The translations under genes were made by a program, and so were the position numbers. A DNA stretch of 64,000 bases, taken from Eulemur rufifrons (lineage: Eukaryota; Chordata; Mammalia; Primates; Lemuridae). The stretch spans positions 119,349,501 to 119,413,500 of the forward strand of contig NC_090989.1 in the NCBI RefSeq assembly GCF_041146395.1, written 5' to 3'. The notes below the pieces were generated by a model. The model had not been told where the DNA came from and ran no database searches. It saw only the letters and a program-made list of their open reading frames with translations. Every line of letters starts with the position of its first letter. The first letter of the stretch is position 1. Shown here piece after piece: positions 9,881 to 22,868 of the stretch.

Positions 9881-12682
9881 AAAAGTCGTTAGCCGATTCT
9901 TTGATATTTAAAAATGTTCCCAGCATCCGTAAATCGTGGTCTGGAAAGATCTTCGGATATCCCTGAGTCCACCCGACATTTTACTCTTAAGGCCTCTTAG
10001 GGAAAGGTCTGGACACTGCAGAACTGGTTCCTCTACTTGGGTCTACATACCCCAATACCAGGCCGAATGAATGTCATCTCTTGGAAATAGACCTGGTCAT
10101 CAAAGCAATGCATTAGATGGGTCAATGGCACAGGCAGGAAGGCCATGCCCCTAGGCCGGGCAAGAAAGGGTGAGGCCTGAACCAAGGTACTAGCTGTGAG
10201 AAAAGACAGGAGGTGTCTGCTGGTTTTTCTTCTGTTCCTTCAAATCCACTCTCCACTGTGCTCTTTGACTCACGGCTGACCTTTACAGACTACATCAATT
10301 GTAATCTGGCTTTCAGTTTGGCAAGTCTGAGGCACCTGCAGGAGATTAGAAGGCAGGATGTTATTAGGGGCTTTCCCCTCCACCCGCAGTAAGGCCCCCT
10401 GTTAACAGTGGCTATGTTCTTCATCTGAAAGGCATTACTCCAGTCCTCTGACCCTCTTCTACAGTTTTTTCTGGTTCCTTACCATTAGCTGCCCTTAACC
10501 CTTCGGGGCTGGGGCTGATAATGGCTTTCAGAGGTTTCCTTTAACCCTGTCCACACCTTTTTAAATAATTCCTTCATTAAACTCTCCTCAACTATCCCAT
10601 CTTTTTCCTACCTTTCCAGGACACTATAATAGATTTTAGTCCATCGTGGTTGGCAGGATTCATGAGAAAAAGAAATATGGGGCTTTTAAAAGGAGAGATG
10701 TCTCCTAGAGCCATCTTGACAGTTCCCTGGGTTCCAGGCAGCTGTCTTGCTAGGTGGTCTCCCTACTCAGTCCCCTAGCCCAAGGATGCCAAATGTTAGG
10801 GACAGAAAAGCAAGAGATAATGAAATGATAGAGGCAGAAAAACAAGAAGGAGGAAACAGTTAAAGAAAAACAATGAGAAGGAAATAGTTACAGAAAAATA
10901 ACCGGGGAAAACAGTTATTTCAGTCTTAAAGAATGGGGTACTTAGACCGTAGAACAGTGGGACCAATCAGAAAATAGAAAAACACCATAAACAGTGACTT
11001 TCCCCATCACACATACAGGAGAAAGGAAAGTCTGGAACATAACCTTTAAGTTATATCCATACCTGGAAAAATCCAAACCCCAAAACCCATAACATATAGT
11101 CGTAAGTAATTATAACTGACCTTTTACATCAATATATACTACTAGAATATAAAAGGAAAAACAGAAGAAGACAATGTCTTTTCCACTCGTGTAAACAGAC
11201 CCATTTCCCCTTAGGAAATGTACTTTTGCTTTGCACCCTTAAACTTTCCTTACAATGAATTCTTCACACATACTTGCTGAGTGTCTATCATCTCTTTCCC
11301 TGGCGAAGGCCAAGGCTTGTGATTCCTCCAAGCTAGGAGCCCAAGAACTGGGGAAACTCTTCAAAGTCCAGCCATGGACAGGACAGTGACACAAAAACAG
11401 TTTGAGTATACTCAAGAATGGAATTCAAACTGCTTATAACCAATGTGGTCACAAAAGGGCTGGGGATCATCTGAGTGCCCAGCATAATAGAGTTTTGGAT
11501 ACCTCTTGATGTAGAGAGACAGTCTAGATTTTTATGGAGCAAGGGCTGGTGCCCTGCCAACTGCAGCTGGGCTGCTTTTGAATGAGTCAATATTCTTAGG
11601 ACACTTAAGAGTCCTGGGCACAGAGTCTGACAAATGTGCGTAAGAAGAAACTGCTGAATGAGGCAATTGTCAAGATTGAGGGCCTCTTGCTGTTCCTGTA
11701 GAAAACCCAAAGAGGGGGAAAAAACGGGCCATAGAGTGAATAATAATCATTAAATTGCCCCTAGCACTCCATATCAGCTTGATCTGAATCCAGGACTTGA
11801 CGGGTTCTCAGTCTTGTAAAAACCACCAAACTGGTTTGACTAGTTTGATTCCTCCCTCACCCCCTTCAAACACCAACAACCCAAGGCGGCAATATCTTGG
11901 CAAAACTTACCCAAAGGGATCCCCAGGCATAGCTGGTAGCTGTTTGCAAACAGAATTAATGTCCAAGCAAACAGATTATGTGTACTGAATACAAATGAGA
12001 CAGAACAGAACACTTAACATGTATTTCCCGACTTTCACCCTTTCTAAGAGAAAGGATCATTTGCTGTTCAGACAGGCATTCATGTTGCTGATCTAGGTAA
12101 GGAATAGAGGAACAGAAGCAAAAGGAGCCTCAGAAGGCTAGGGTGACATACGGAGGTGCAGCTAGATTTTATGTTTCCCTAGAAGGAAGTGGGGTGGGGT
12201 GGGGGTGAGCAACAGAGGCAAAATGTTTTGCGGATGGGAGTGAGAGTTAAAAAAAAAAAAAAAGCCTAGAATGAGCTGACTTTAGGAGAGAAAGTTTCTG
12301 GGGGTTTTGAAAACATGAGACTAGGGATTTAACATAGCTGTCATTCTGAGTGATACTGAGATACAGAGAGGAAGGAAAGAGGGTTTTTAGACGTATTGTT
12401 GTGTAATAAGTGGAATTATTTTGTGCTGTAACATTGAAGGCTTTTCCTTGCAAGTGTCAAAAACTCAAACTAAAACTGATTTAAGAAAAGGAATGTATTT
12501 GGCTTAATAACTGAAAAATCCATTGATAGATAATTCCCGATATGGTTGGATTCAGGGGTGCAAACAATGTCATCAGGACCAGGATGTGGTCTCTCTTTTC
12601 CTCTCTGTTGACTTTAGAGAATCTATTCTCACATACTGATTTCTTCCCACCTCCCCACCTTTCCCCAGCATTCAACTGATAT
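9881..12682. other. Unassigned intergenic sequence
   Basis: About 2.8 kb of mixed composition next to the CpG island. Open frames such as 11333-11710 on the minus strand have no recognisable domain. No confident repeat or RNA gene was found. It could hold introns or decayed LTR sequence. Confidence 0.4.
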
Positions 12683-13170
12683 TGTTACAGCCTAACCAGG
12701 TTCATTGCCTGCTGCTCAAGAAGAAACCAATACACTGAGACAGCAGGGGTTACAGGGAAGAAAGAGTTTAATATTGCAGGTGTCTTGCAAGGAGGCAGGA
12801 GGAAAATCCCAAATCCATCTCTCCAAGAATTTGAGAGAAAGGGCCTTTAAAGATAGTTTTGTTTGCAAAGGCCTAGGGAATTGAGTCTGCTGATTGGTTG
12901 GGGATGAACTCATAGGCTCAGTAAGCAGAAATTGTCTTCTTTTGCTGAGTTAGTTCCCAGGTTGCAAGACCAGTGGAGTTGGTTCCTTGGGCCACTGGTC
13001 TGGTTGGGTCAATTGGTCCATGGGAATGCAGAGTCTGGAAGACACCTCAAAGATCAGCCTTAGGTTTCACAACAGTGATGTTATCTATTGGAACATTGAA
13101 GAAAGCTAAGAATCTTTGTGACCATCAGCTATATGATTCCTGAGTAGTAAGCAACCATAGGAAAGCAAGC
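12683..13170 (-). repeat. ERV-type LTR, antisense
   Basis: The left edge starts tgttacagcctaacc, so on the minus strand the element ends ...GGCTGTAACA with the usual CA terminus. Just inside, the minus strand reads attaaactctttcttccc followed by a 'tgctgtctcag' stretch, the layout of a polyadenylation hexamer variant plus U5 in many mammalian ERV LTRs. The right end is approximate. The family is not named, and no internal viral region adjoins it. Confidence 0.5.
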
Positions 13171-13195
13171 TAGAGAACAATGGTTGGTTTTATAT

Positions 13196-13231
13196 GTGTA
13201 TATATATATATATATATTTTTTTTTTTTTTA
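13196..13231. repeat. (TA)n and T-run
   Basis: A low-complexity TATATA tract runs directly into a T-run. Confidence 0.9.
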
Positions 13232-13466
13232 AACCATGCCTATACCCTTGCAGAGGTCAGGCACCTACCACAGTTCCCACTTTGCAGCCCTTTATTAATT
13301 TTATAAAGGGCAGTTTCAATAGCACCCTTATAGCTAAGCATTCCAGGAGAAACAGAGCATTTATTTCCCAGTAGTACCAATGAAATCTTGGAATTATGTC
13401 TCATTGGCAAATTCCGAATTATATACCCAATCATATACCTTAATCTGGAGACAAAGAATGGGGGAG

Positions 13467-13768
13467 GTGGGGCGTGGCAGCTCATGCCTGTAATCCTAGC
13501 ACTCTAGGAGGCCAAGGTAAGAGGATGATTTGGGATCAGGAGTTTGAGACCAGCCTGAGCAAAAGCTAGACCCTGTCTCTACTAAAAACAGAAAAAATTA
13601 GCCGGGTGTGGTGGTGCGCACCTGTGATCCCAAATACTTGGGAAGCTGAGGCAGGAGGATCACTGGAGCCCAGGAGTTTGAGGTTGCATTGAGCTATGAT
13701 GATGCCACTGCGCTCTAGCCAGGGCTACAGGCAAGACTCTGTCTAAAAAACAAACAAACAAACAAAAA
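13467..13768 (+). mobile_element. Alu SINE, sense
   Basis: A dimeric Alu body from 'ggggcgtggcagctcatgcc' to '...ctctgtctaaaaa' with an (AAAC)n tail. The linker is short, so this is an older Alu and not the lemur long-linker form. Confidence 0.88.
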
Positions 13769-14142
13769 GAATAGGGAGACCTAATTCTCCAAAAGAAAAT
13801 CAAGGTTCTATTACCAGAATAAACCATATAGTGATGGGTAAGTGAAAAAAGGAAATGCTCATTATAGGTACCTCTCAAAGAACTTCAGTTAAGATTTATA
13901 TTGCTTTTCAATTTTTTTTTGAAAAGAAAAAAACAAAAACACCAGACTAGTGTTTCTTGTGAAAATGACATCATGTTGACATTAGCAGCAAGGCAGCTGA
14001 AATGTTCCTTTAACTCAAAAAATAGAGTGAAATGTCTTGCTGTTCCTAAACAAAGAGAAACCAGAAAACATTTTAGAAATGTATTTTGGTCTGAGTTTGC
14101 ATATGCTCATATCCTTTATTCAAGTAAAAAGGACCGTTTTCT

Positions 14143-14485
14143 TTTTTTTTTTTTTTTTTTTTTTTTTGTTGAGACAGAGTCTCACTTTGTTACCCAGGCT
14201 AGAGTGAGTGCCGTGGCGTCAGCTTAGCTCACAGCAACCTCAGACTCCTAGGCTTAAGCGATCCTACTGCCTCAGCCTCCCGAGTAGCTGGGACTACAGG
14301 CATGCGCCACTATGCCCGGCTAATTTTTTCTATATAGATTTTTAGTTGTCCATATAATGTCTTTCCATTTTTAGTAGAGACGGGGTCTCGCTCAGGCTGG
14401 TCTCGAACTCCTGACCTTGAGCAATCCACCCGCCTCGGCCTCCCAGAGTGCTAGGATTACAGGCGTGAGCCACCGCGCCCGGCCT
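14143..14485 (-). mobile_element. Lemur-type Alu SINE with target duplication
   Basis: A long poly-T, then the long-linker Alu body ending gcccggcc. A perfect direct repeat aaaaggaccgttttct flanks it at 14127-14142 and 14486-14501. The low divergence and clean duplication suggest a fairly young insertion. Confidence 0.95.
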
Positions 14486-14894
14486 AAAAGGACCGTTTTC
14501 TAATCCCAACAAACAACTTAGAATCCTTAAAGCCCTGAGTAAGTTACCAGGGTTCCTGGTTACCACTGTGGACATATTTGTTTCCTCCATCAGCACCACA
14601 ACTTCACTCTCACGATCAAATACAAAGCTGAGTACAGTTGACCCTTAAACAACATGGGTTTGTACTGTGTGGGTTCACTTATACATGTGTTTTTTTTTCC
14701 AATAAATATATTGGAAAAATTTTTGGAGATTTATGACAATTTGAAAAAAATTGCAGATGAACCACATAGCCTAGAAATATTGAAAAAAATAAGAAAAAGT
14801 TAAATATGTCACAAATGCATAAAATATATGTAGGTACTAGTCTCTTTTATCATTTACAACCATAAAATATACACACATCTATTATAAAAAGTTA

Positions 14895-15115
14895 AAATCC
14901 CCATCTCTACAACAAAAAATAAGAAAAATTAGCTGGGTATGGTGGCACATGCATGTAGTCCCAGCTACTTGAGAGGCTGAAGTGGGAGGATTGCTTGAGC
15001 CTCGTAGTTCAAGGCTGAACTAAGATCTTAGTTCAAGGCATGAACTAAGATCATGCCACTGACCTCTACCCTGGGCAAGAGAGCAAGACCCTGTCTCAAA
15101 AATAAATAAACAAAT
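14895..15115 (+). mobile_element. Alu fragment inside the Tigger element
   Basis: It starts at 'ccccatctctacaa', so it is 5'-truncated and covers linker and right monomer, with an (AAAT/AAAC) tail. The direct repeat aaaagtta lies at 14887-14894 and 15116-15123. It contains an unusual duplicated palindrome near 15016-15052. Confidence 0.8.
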
Positions 15116-15450
15116 AAAAGTTATCAAAACTTATGCACGCAAACACTTACAGACCATACATGGCAACATTCGTAGTCAAGAGAAATGTAAGTAAACATAA
15201 TCATGCAGTATTAAGTCATAACTGCATAAAATTAACTGTGCTACATACTGTACTACTGTAATAATATCATAGCCACCTCTGATGCTATTGTGGTGAGCTC
15301 ATGTGTTGCGAATAGCCACTTAAAATGCCATCTCCGTGTAAGTTCCTCTCTCCAGTAAATTTCGTATGGCAGTAAAAAGTGATCTCTTGAAGTTCTTGAG
15401 TAATTTTCCTCCTGTTTAGTGCAATACCATAAACCTCAAATAGCACCAGG

Positions 15451-15582
15451 GGATCCATAAAAAGTGTCACTGGTGACTGTGGAAGTGCTCCCAAGAAGCA
15501 GAGAACAGTCACAACATTGCAAGAAAAAGTTGAATTGCTTGCTACGTACCATAGGTTGAGGTCTGCAGCTATAGTTGCCTGC
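15451..15582 (+). pseudogene. Tigger transposase N-terminal remnant
   Basis: In the frame starting at 15451 the plus strand reads ...GSAPKKQRTVTTLQEKVELL... and then ...YHRLRSAAIVA. These are the opening residues and first helix-turn-helix of pogo/Tigger transposases, which are related to CENP-B and bind the element ends. The initiator codon is lost (GGA-TCC-ATA where a Met is expected). The remainder of the helix-turn-helix region and the DDE catalytic domain are missing. This is a fossil, not a gene. Confidence 0.7.
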
Positions 15583-16204
15583 CCTTTCAGACAGACAATT
15601 CATCTCGTAAACAGACAATGGAAATTTATGATATTGATAAGTACAGTACAGTACTGTAAATGTATTTCCTCTTTCTGATTTTCCTAATAACATTTTTTTC
15701 TGTAGCTTACTTTTTTGTAAGAATACGTATATAACACATACAACGTACAAAATATGTGTTGATCGACTGTTTCTGTTATTAGTAAGGCTTCTGGTCAACA
15801 GTAGACTATTAGTAGTTAAGTAGTTTGGGAGAGTCAAAAGTTACATGTGGATTCTCGCCTGTTCAAGCGTCAGTGGCCCTAACCCCCATGTTGCTCAAGG
15901 GTCCACTGTACGGGTAGCACTCTGGGCTAACCAACTAAGAATTGGTTTGTATACTCACATGGGAAGGCACACACTAACACCTCATTTCAGGAGTGTTCAG
16001 ATTTTATTAGCCTCAAATACCTAGTGCACAACCACAAACCATGAAATAAGGAGGAAACTTGCTGTTACAAAGTTCAATTCAAGCACTTTCCATAGTCTTC
16101 AACTCATGTATAAAACTGAGGCACCAACAGTAAGCACAACTGTTTTCTGCCAATCCATTCTTTTTCCATTACCACTTACTATTCTATTGCTACATTTACT
16201 TGTT

Positions 16205-16370
16205 TCACCACTTACTAGCTCTGTACTAATGATCCCTTCTCTGAAAAGGGGATAACATTAATAATAACCTACTAGACAGGCTGTTATAAGGTCTAAATGA
16301 ATTAATAGATATAAAGGGTTTAGGACAATGCCAGGCACCTGGAAAGCACTCAATTGATGTAGGCTCTTAT
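16205..16370 (+). repeat. MIR SINE
   Basis: 'caccacttactagctctgtac', 'tgaaaaggggataac', 'ggctgttataaggtctaaatgaa' and 'caatgccaggcacctgg' follow the MIR consensus in order. Confidence 0.75.
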
Positions 16371-16617
16371 GATTTCAGGGGCCAAAAAGTAAATCTTTCT
16401 ACGGGCTAGATAAGTAAAAGGAGTGAAAAAGTCTAGGTGGAGACCATATCTGAAGACCGTACTGTCTTTAAAGAAAGCAGCTATTAATGCAGCTTCAGAA
16501 ACCACAAGGAAATGTGAATACACTATTGATAGATCTTTTACTTTTTTAAAATAGAGATGGAAATCTTGGATTTTATGTGAAAACTTATGATTATTAAAAA
16601 GGCAAATGTATTCATAA

Positions 16618-17033
<416 letters not shown>

Positions 17034-17137
17034 GAAAAATCCACAGCTAACACCACACTCAGTGGTGAAAGACTGACAGCCTTGCCTTAGGAACAAGAGA
17101 ACAATGCCCACTTTTGCTGTTTCTATTCAACATAGTA

Positions 17138-17377
17138 CAGGTTGAGCATCCCTATTCTGAAAATCCACCAAAATACTCCAAAATTGGAAACTTTTTGAGT
17201 AGTGACATGACGCTCAAAGGAAATGTTCATTGGAGCATTTTGGATTTCAGATTTTTGGACTAGGGATGCTGAACTGGTAAGTATAATGCAAATATTCCAA
17301 AATCCCCCCCCCCAAAAAAATGTGAAATTTGAAATACTTCTGGTCCCAAGCATTTCAGATAGCAACTACTCAACCTG
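17138..17377. mobile_element. MER8-like TcMar-Tigger MITE in L1
   Basis: 240 bp with near-palindromic ends: CAGGTTGAGCATCCC at the left, ...CTACTCAACCTG at the right. The TA target is duplicated at 17136-17137 and 17378-17379. The L1 sequence reads through 'catagTA|ctataag' when it is removed. Length and course match the MER8 consensus I remember. It has no coding capacity. Confidence 0.85.
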
Positions 17378-17586
17378 TACTATAAGCCCTATGCAGAGCA
17401 AATTAGGCAAGAAAAAGAAATTTAAAACCTCCAAATCGGAAAGGAACAGTAAAATTATCTAAGTTTACAGACAATATGATCTTATATGTATAAAACCCTA
17501 AATACTCCACATGCACACACACACACAAACTGTTAGAACTAATGAATGAACTCAGAAATGTTGCAGGATACAAAACCAACTCACAC

Positions 17587-18612
17587 TTTTTTTTCTACAC
17601 TACCCAGAGAAGGGTCTGGATACCTGTGGTAACTTAAAGAGAAACTGTCACAATGTCCGGAGCCCTTGATGTCCTGCAAATGAAGGGGGAGGATGTCCTC
17701 AAATTCCTTGCAGCGGGAACCCACTTAGGTGGCACCAACCTCGACTTCCAAATGGAACAGTCCATCTACAAAAGGAAAAGTGATGGCATCTACATCATAA
17801 ATCTGAAGAGGACCTGGGAGAAGCTTCTGTTGGCAGTTCGTACCATTGTTGCCATTGAAAATCCTGCTGATGCCAGTGTCACAACCTCTAGGAACACTGG
17901 CCAGCGAGCTGTGCTGAAGTTTGCTGCTGTCGCTGGAGGCACTCCTAGTGCTGGCCGCTTCACTCACGGAACATTTACTAACCAGATCCAGGCAGCATTC
18001 CGGGAGCTGCGCCTTCTGGTGGTTACTGATCCCAGGGCTGACCACCAGCCTCTCACAGAGGTGTCTTATGTGAACCTGTCTACAATTGCTCTGTGCAACA
18101 CAGATTCTCTTCTGCCTTATGTGGACATCACCATCCCATGAACAACAAGGGAGCTCACTTAGTGGGACTGATGTGGTGGATGCTGGCCTGGGAAGTTCTC
18201 CGCAGGCATGGAACCATCTCCCATAAACACCCGTGGGAGGTCATACCTGACCTCTACATCTACAGAGGTCCGGAAGAGATTGAAAAGGAAGAGGAGGCTG
18301 ATGCTGAGAAAGCTGTGACCAAGAAGGAATTTCAGGGAGAATGGACCGCTTCAGCGCCTGCAGCTCCTGCTGCTCAACCTGAAGTTACAGACTGGTCTGA
18401 AGGCGTAAAGGTGCCCTTTGTGCCTCTTCAGCATTTCTCCACTGAAGACTGGAGCACTCAGCCTGCCATGGAAGACTGGTCTATAGCTCCCACTGCTCAA
18501 GCCACTGAATGGGTAGGAACAACCACTGAGTAGTCTCAAGCTGTTCTTCCACAGACCCGTAAACAAGATGGAATAGGGTTGACAGAAAATAAACATCAGG
18601 TCTAAATCAAAA
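17587..18612 (+). pseudogene. RPSA: RPSA processed pseudogene (40S ribosomal protein SA / laminin receptor)
   Basis: An intronless copy of the RPSA mRNA. The 5'UTR text 'aacttaaagagaaactgtcacaatg' precedes the ATG at 17653. The protein starts [20 protein letters not shown] and keeps family hallmarks such as [27 protein letters not shown] and [10 protein letters not shown]. One base is missing at about 18140 (TGC-AAC has become TG-AAC), giving a TGA stop after IP. The rest continues in the next frame from NNKGAH through the acidic C-terminal repeats (EDWS). A TAG at 18531 replaces the last Trp codon. AATAAA follows at 18588-18593, then a decayed A-rich tail. The direct repeats acaaaaccaac(t/a)cacac at 17570-17586 and 18613-18629 are the target duplication in L1. 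RPSA has many processed copies in mammals. I expect no function. Confidence 0.93.
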
Positions 18613-18712
18613 ACAAAACCAACACACAAAAAAAATGAGTTGCATTTCTATACACTAACAATGAAAAATCCAAAAAGTAAATGAAGAAAACAATTCCACT
18701 TATAATACCATC

Positions 18713-19615
<903 letters not shown>

Positions 19616-20999
19616 ATACATAGGAAAAACCTATACTGTATTTAATTTGCTGTTTCTGAGTTATTTCACTTAAGATAATGGCCTCCAATTCCAGCCATGT
19701 TGCTGCAAAAGACATGATTTCATTCTTTTTTATAAGTGGGTAGTATTCCGTGTGTGTGTATGTACCCCACATTTTCTTTATCCATTCATTGGTTGATGAA
19801 CATTTATTTTGATTCCATATCTTTGCTACTGTGAACAGTGCTACAGTAAACATGCAAGTGCAGGTATCCCTTTGATATATTGATTTATTTTTCTTTGGGT
19901 AGATACTCAGTAATAGAATTGTTGGATGGAATTGTAGTTCTATTTTTAGTTTTTTGAGATAGCTCTATACTGTTTTCCATAGTGGCTGTATTCATTTACT
20001 TTGCCACCAACAGTGAATAAGAGTTCCCTTTTCTCTGTGTCCTCACCAACATCTATTATTTTTTGTCTTTTTAGTAATAGCCATTCTGACTGGGATAGAT
20101 GATATCTCATTGTGGTTTTAATTTATATTTCTCTAATGATTACTGATGTTGAATATTTGTTCATATACCTGTTGGCCATTTGAATGTCTTATTTTGAGAA
20201 ATGTCTATTCATGTCCTTTACCTTCTTTTTAATGGAATTATTTCTTTTTTTTTTCCTGTTGAGTTGCTTGAGTTCCTTATATATTCTGTATATCAGTTCC
20301 CTATTAGACGAATAGTTTGCAAATCTTTTCTCCCATTTAAAAGATTGTCTCTTCATTCTGTTGATTATTTCTTTCACTGTGCAGAAGCTTTTTAATTTAA
20401 TTAAGTCCCATTTGTCTTTTTTTGATTTTGCTACCTGTGCTTCTGAGGTCTTAGTCATAAATTCTTTGCCTAGGATAATGTCCAGGAGAGTTTTCTCTAG
20501 GTTTTCTTCTAGTATTTTCACGTTTCAGGTCTTATCTTCAAGTCTTTAATCCCTTGTGAGTTGATTTTTGTATAGGGTAAGATAGGGCCCAGTGTCATTC
20601 TTCTGCATGTGGTTATCCAATTTTCCCAGAACCATTTATTGAACAGGGTGTCCTTTCTACAATGTAAGTTCTAGTTGGCTTTGACAAAGATCAGTTGGCT
20701 ATAAATATGTGGCTTTATTTCTGGATTCTCTATTCTGTTCCATTGGTCTATGTGTCTTTTTATACCACTATCATGCTGTTTGGGTTATTGTAGCCTTGTA
20801 ATATATTTCGAAGTCAGGTAATGTGATGCCACCAGCTTTGTTCTTTTTGCTCAGGATAACTTTGGCTATTAGGGCTCTTTTTTAAATATGCATTTTAGGA
20901 TTTTTTTCTAATTTTGTGAAGAATGATGTTGGTATTTTGATAGGGATTGTATTGAATCTGTAGATTATTTTGGGTAATAGGATCATTTTTAAAAATTTT

Positions 21000-21273
21000 A
21001 TTGAGACAGGGTATCACTCTGTTACCCAGGCTGGACTGCAATGGCATGATCATAGCTCACGGCAGCATTGAACTGAGCTCAAGCAATCCTCCTGCCTCAG
21101 CCTCCTGAATAGCTACGATGACAGGTGCATGTCACCATGCCCTGCTAATTTTTTTTTTTTTTTTCTGTAGAGATGAGGCCTTGCTTTATTGCCCAGGCTG
21201 GTCTCAAACTCCTGGCCTCAAGCAATGCTCCAACCTCAGCTTCCCAACAAGTGTGAGCCACTGTGCCCAGCCC
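21000..21273 (-). mobile_element. AluJ-like SINE
   Basis: 'gagacagggtatcactctg' to '...ccactgtgcccagcc' with a T-rich linker. It is an old, diverged Alu inside the antisense L1. Confidence 0.85.
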
Positions 21274-22108
21274 AATATGATCATTTTAACAATATTGACT
21301 CTTCTGATCCATGAACATGGGATGTTTTTCCACTTGTTTGTGTCATCTTCAATTTCTTTCATCAGTGTTCTATAGTTTTCCTTGCAGAGATATTTCACCT
21401 CCTTAGTTAAATTTATACCTAGATTTTTTTTTTTTTTTTGGTAACAATTGTAAACGGGATAGCCTTCTTAATTTCTTTCTTGGCTAGATCATTATTGGTG
21501 CATAGAAATGCTATTGACTTTTGTATGCTGATTTTGTATCCTGTAATTTTACTGAATTCGTTTATTAAATCTAAGGAGTTTTTTGGTATAGACTTTAAGT
21601 TTGTCTAGATATAAGATCATATCATCAGCAAAGAGGGACAATGGGACTTTCTCTTTTCCAATGTGGATGCCTTTTATTTCTTTCTCTTGCTGATTGCTCT
21701 GGCTAGGACTTCCAGTACTATGTTGGATAGATGTGGTGAAAGTTGGCATCCTTACTATTTCTTTTCTTTTGCTAATTTGGGGTTTGGTTTGTTCCTACTT
21801 CTCTAGTTCACCTAGCTGCATTGTTAGATTGTTAATTTGTGATCTTTTTACTTTTCTGATATAGGCATTTATTGCTATAAACTTCCCTCTTAGCACTGCT
21901 TTTGTTATATCTCACAGGTTTTGGTATGTTGTATTTTCATTTTCATTTGTTTCAAGAAATTTTTAAATTTCCATCTTCTTTGTTGACTCAATGGTCATTC
22001 AGGAGCATGTTGGTTAGTTTCCAAGTATTTGTATATTATCCAAAGTTCCTCTTGGTATTTATTTCTAGTTTTAGTCCATTGTGATCTGAGAAAATATTTG
22101 ATATGATT

Positions 22109-22427
22109 TCAATTTTCTTTTTTGAGATAAGATCTTGCCCTGTTGTTGAGGCTAGAATGCAGTGGCAGCATCATAGCTCACTGCAACCTTAAACCCATGG
22201 GCCCAAGCAATCCTTCTGCCTCAGCCTCCTCAGTAGCTGGGACCACAAACTTGTGCCTCCGTGCCTGGCTAATTTTTTTTCTTTCTTTCTTTCTTTTTTT
22301 TTTTCTTGCAGAGGCAGGGGCTTGCTATGTTGTTTAGGCTGGTATCGAACTCCTGGCCTCAAGTGATCCTCCTACCTTGGCCTCCCAAAGTGCTGAGATC
22401 ACAGGCATGAGTCACCATGTCTGGCCT
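22109..22427 (-). mobile_element. AluJ-like SINE
   Basis: 'gagataagatcttgccctgttg' to 'caccatgtctggcc', with a (TTTC)n stretch expanded in the linker at about 22281-22304. Confidence 0.85.
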
Positions 22428-22824
22428 GAATTCATTTTTAAAAATTTGTTGAGACTTGTTTTGCGGCCTACCATATGTCTATCCTGGAGAATATTCCATG
22501 TGCTGATGAAAAGCATATATATTCTGCAGTTGTTGGATAGAATGTTCTGTAAAAGTCTATTAGGTCAATTCGATCTAAAGTCCAGTTTAAATCCAATGTT
22601 TCTTTGTTAATTTTCTGTCTACATGATCCGTCTAATGCTGAGAGTGGGGTGTCGAAGTTGCCCCACTATTACTGTATTGCAATCTATATCTCTTGCTTTA
22701 GATCTAGTAATATTTGCTTTATGAATCTGGGTGCTCCAGTGTTGGGTGCATATGTATTTAGAATTATTATATTCTCTTGCTGGGTTGATCCCTTTATCAT
22801 TATATAATGACTTTCTTTTTGTTT

Positions 22825-22826
<2 letters not shown>

Positions 22827-22865
<39 letters not shown>
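22827..22865. repeat. 39-base T homopolymer
   Basis: An uninterrupted T-run inside the L1 endonuclease region. It may be the tail of a lost or minimal retroposon, or an expansion. Exact length is likely variable and prone to assembly error. Confidence 0.9.

Positions 22866-22868
<3 letters not shown>

Larger units (their letters stand above)
14635..15908 (+). mobile_element. Tigger-type (TcMar) DNA transposon, internally deleted
   Basis: The terminal inverted repeats pair CAGTTGACCCTTAAACAAC at the left end with the reverse complement of the right end (reading CAGTGGACCCTTGAGCAAC). TA dinucleotides flank both ends (14633-14634, 15909-15910), the target preference of Tc1/mariner elements. An Alu piece interrupts it at 14895-15115. 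From 15451 to about 15582 the plus strand keeps the start of a pogo/CENP-B-like transposase (see separate entry). The catalytic core is absent, so the element is a non-autonomous relic. Confidence 0.85.

Noticed and set aside
9320..9892. 190-codon plus frame in the CpG island
   Set aside because: Same compositional effect; several competing frames on both strands and no conserved motif.
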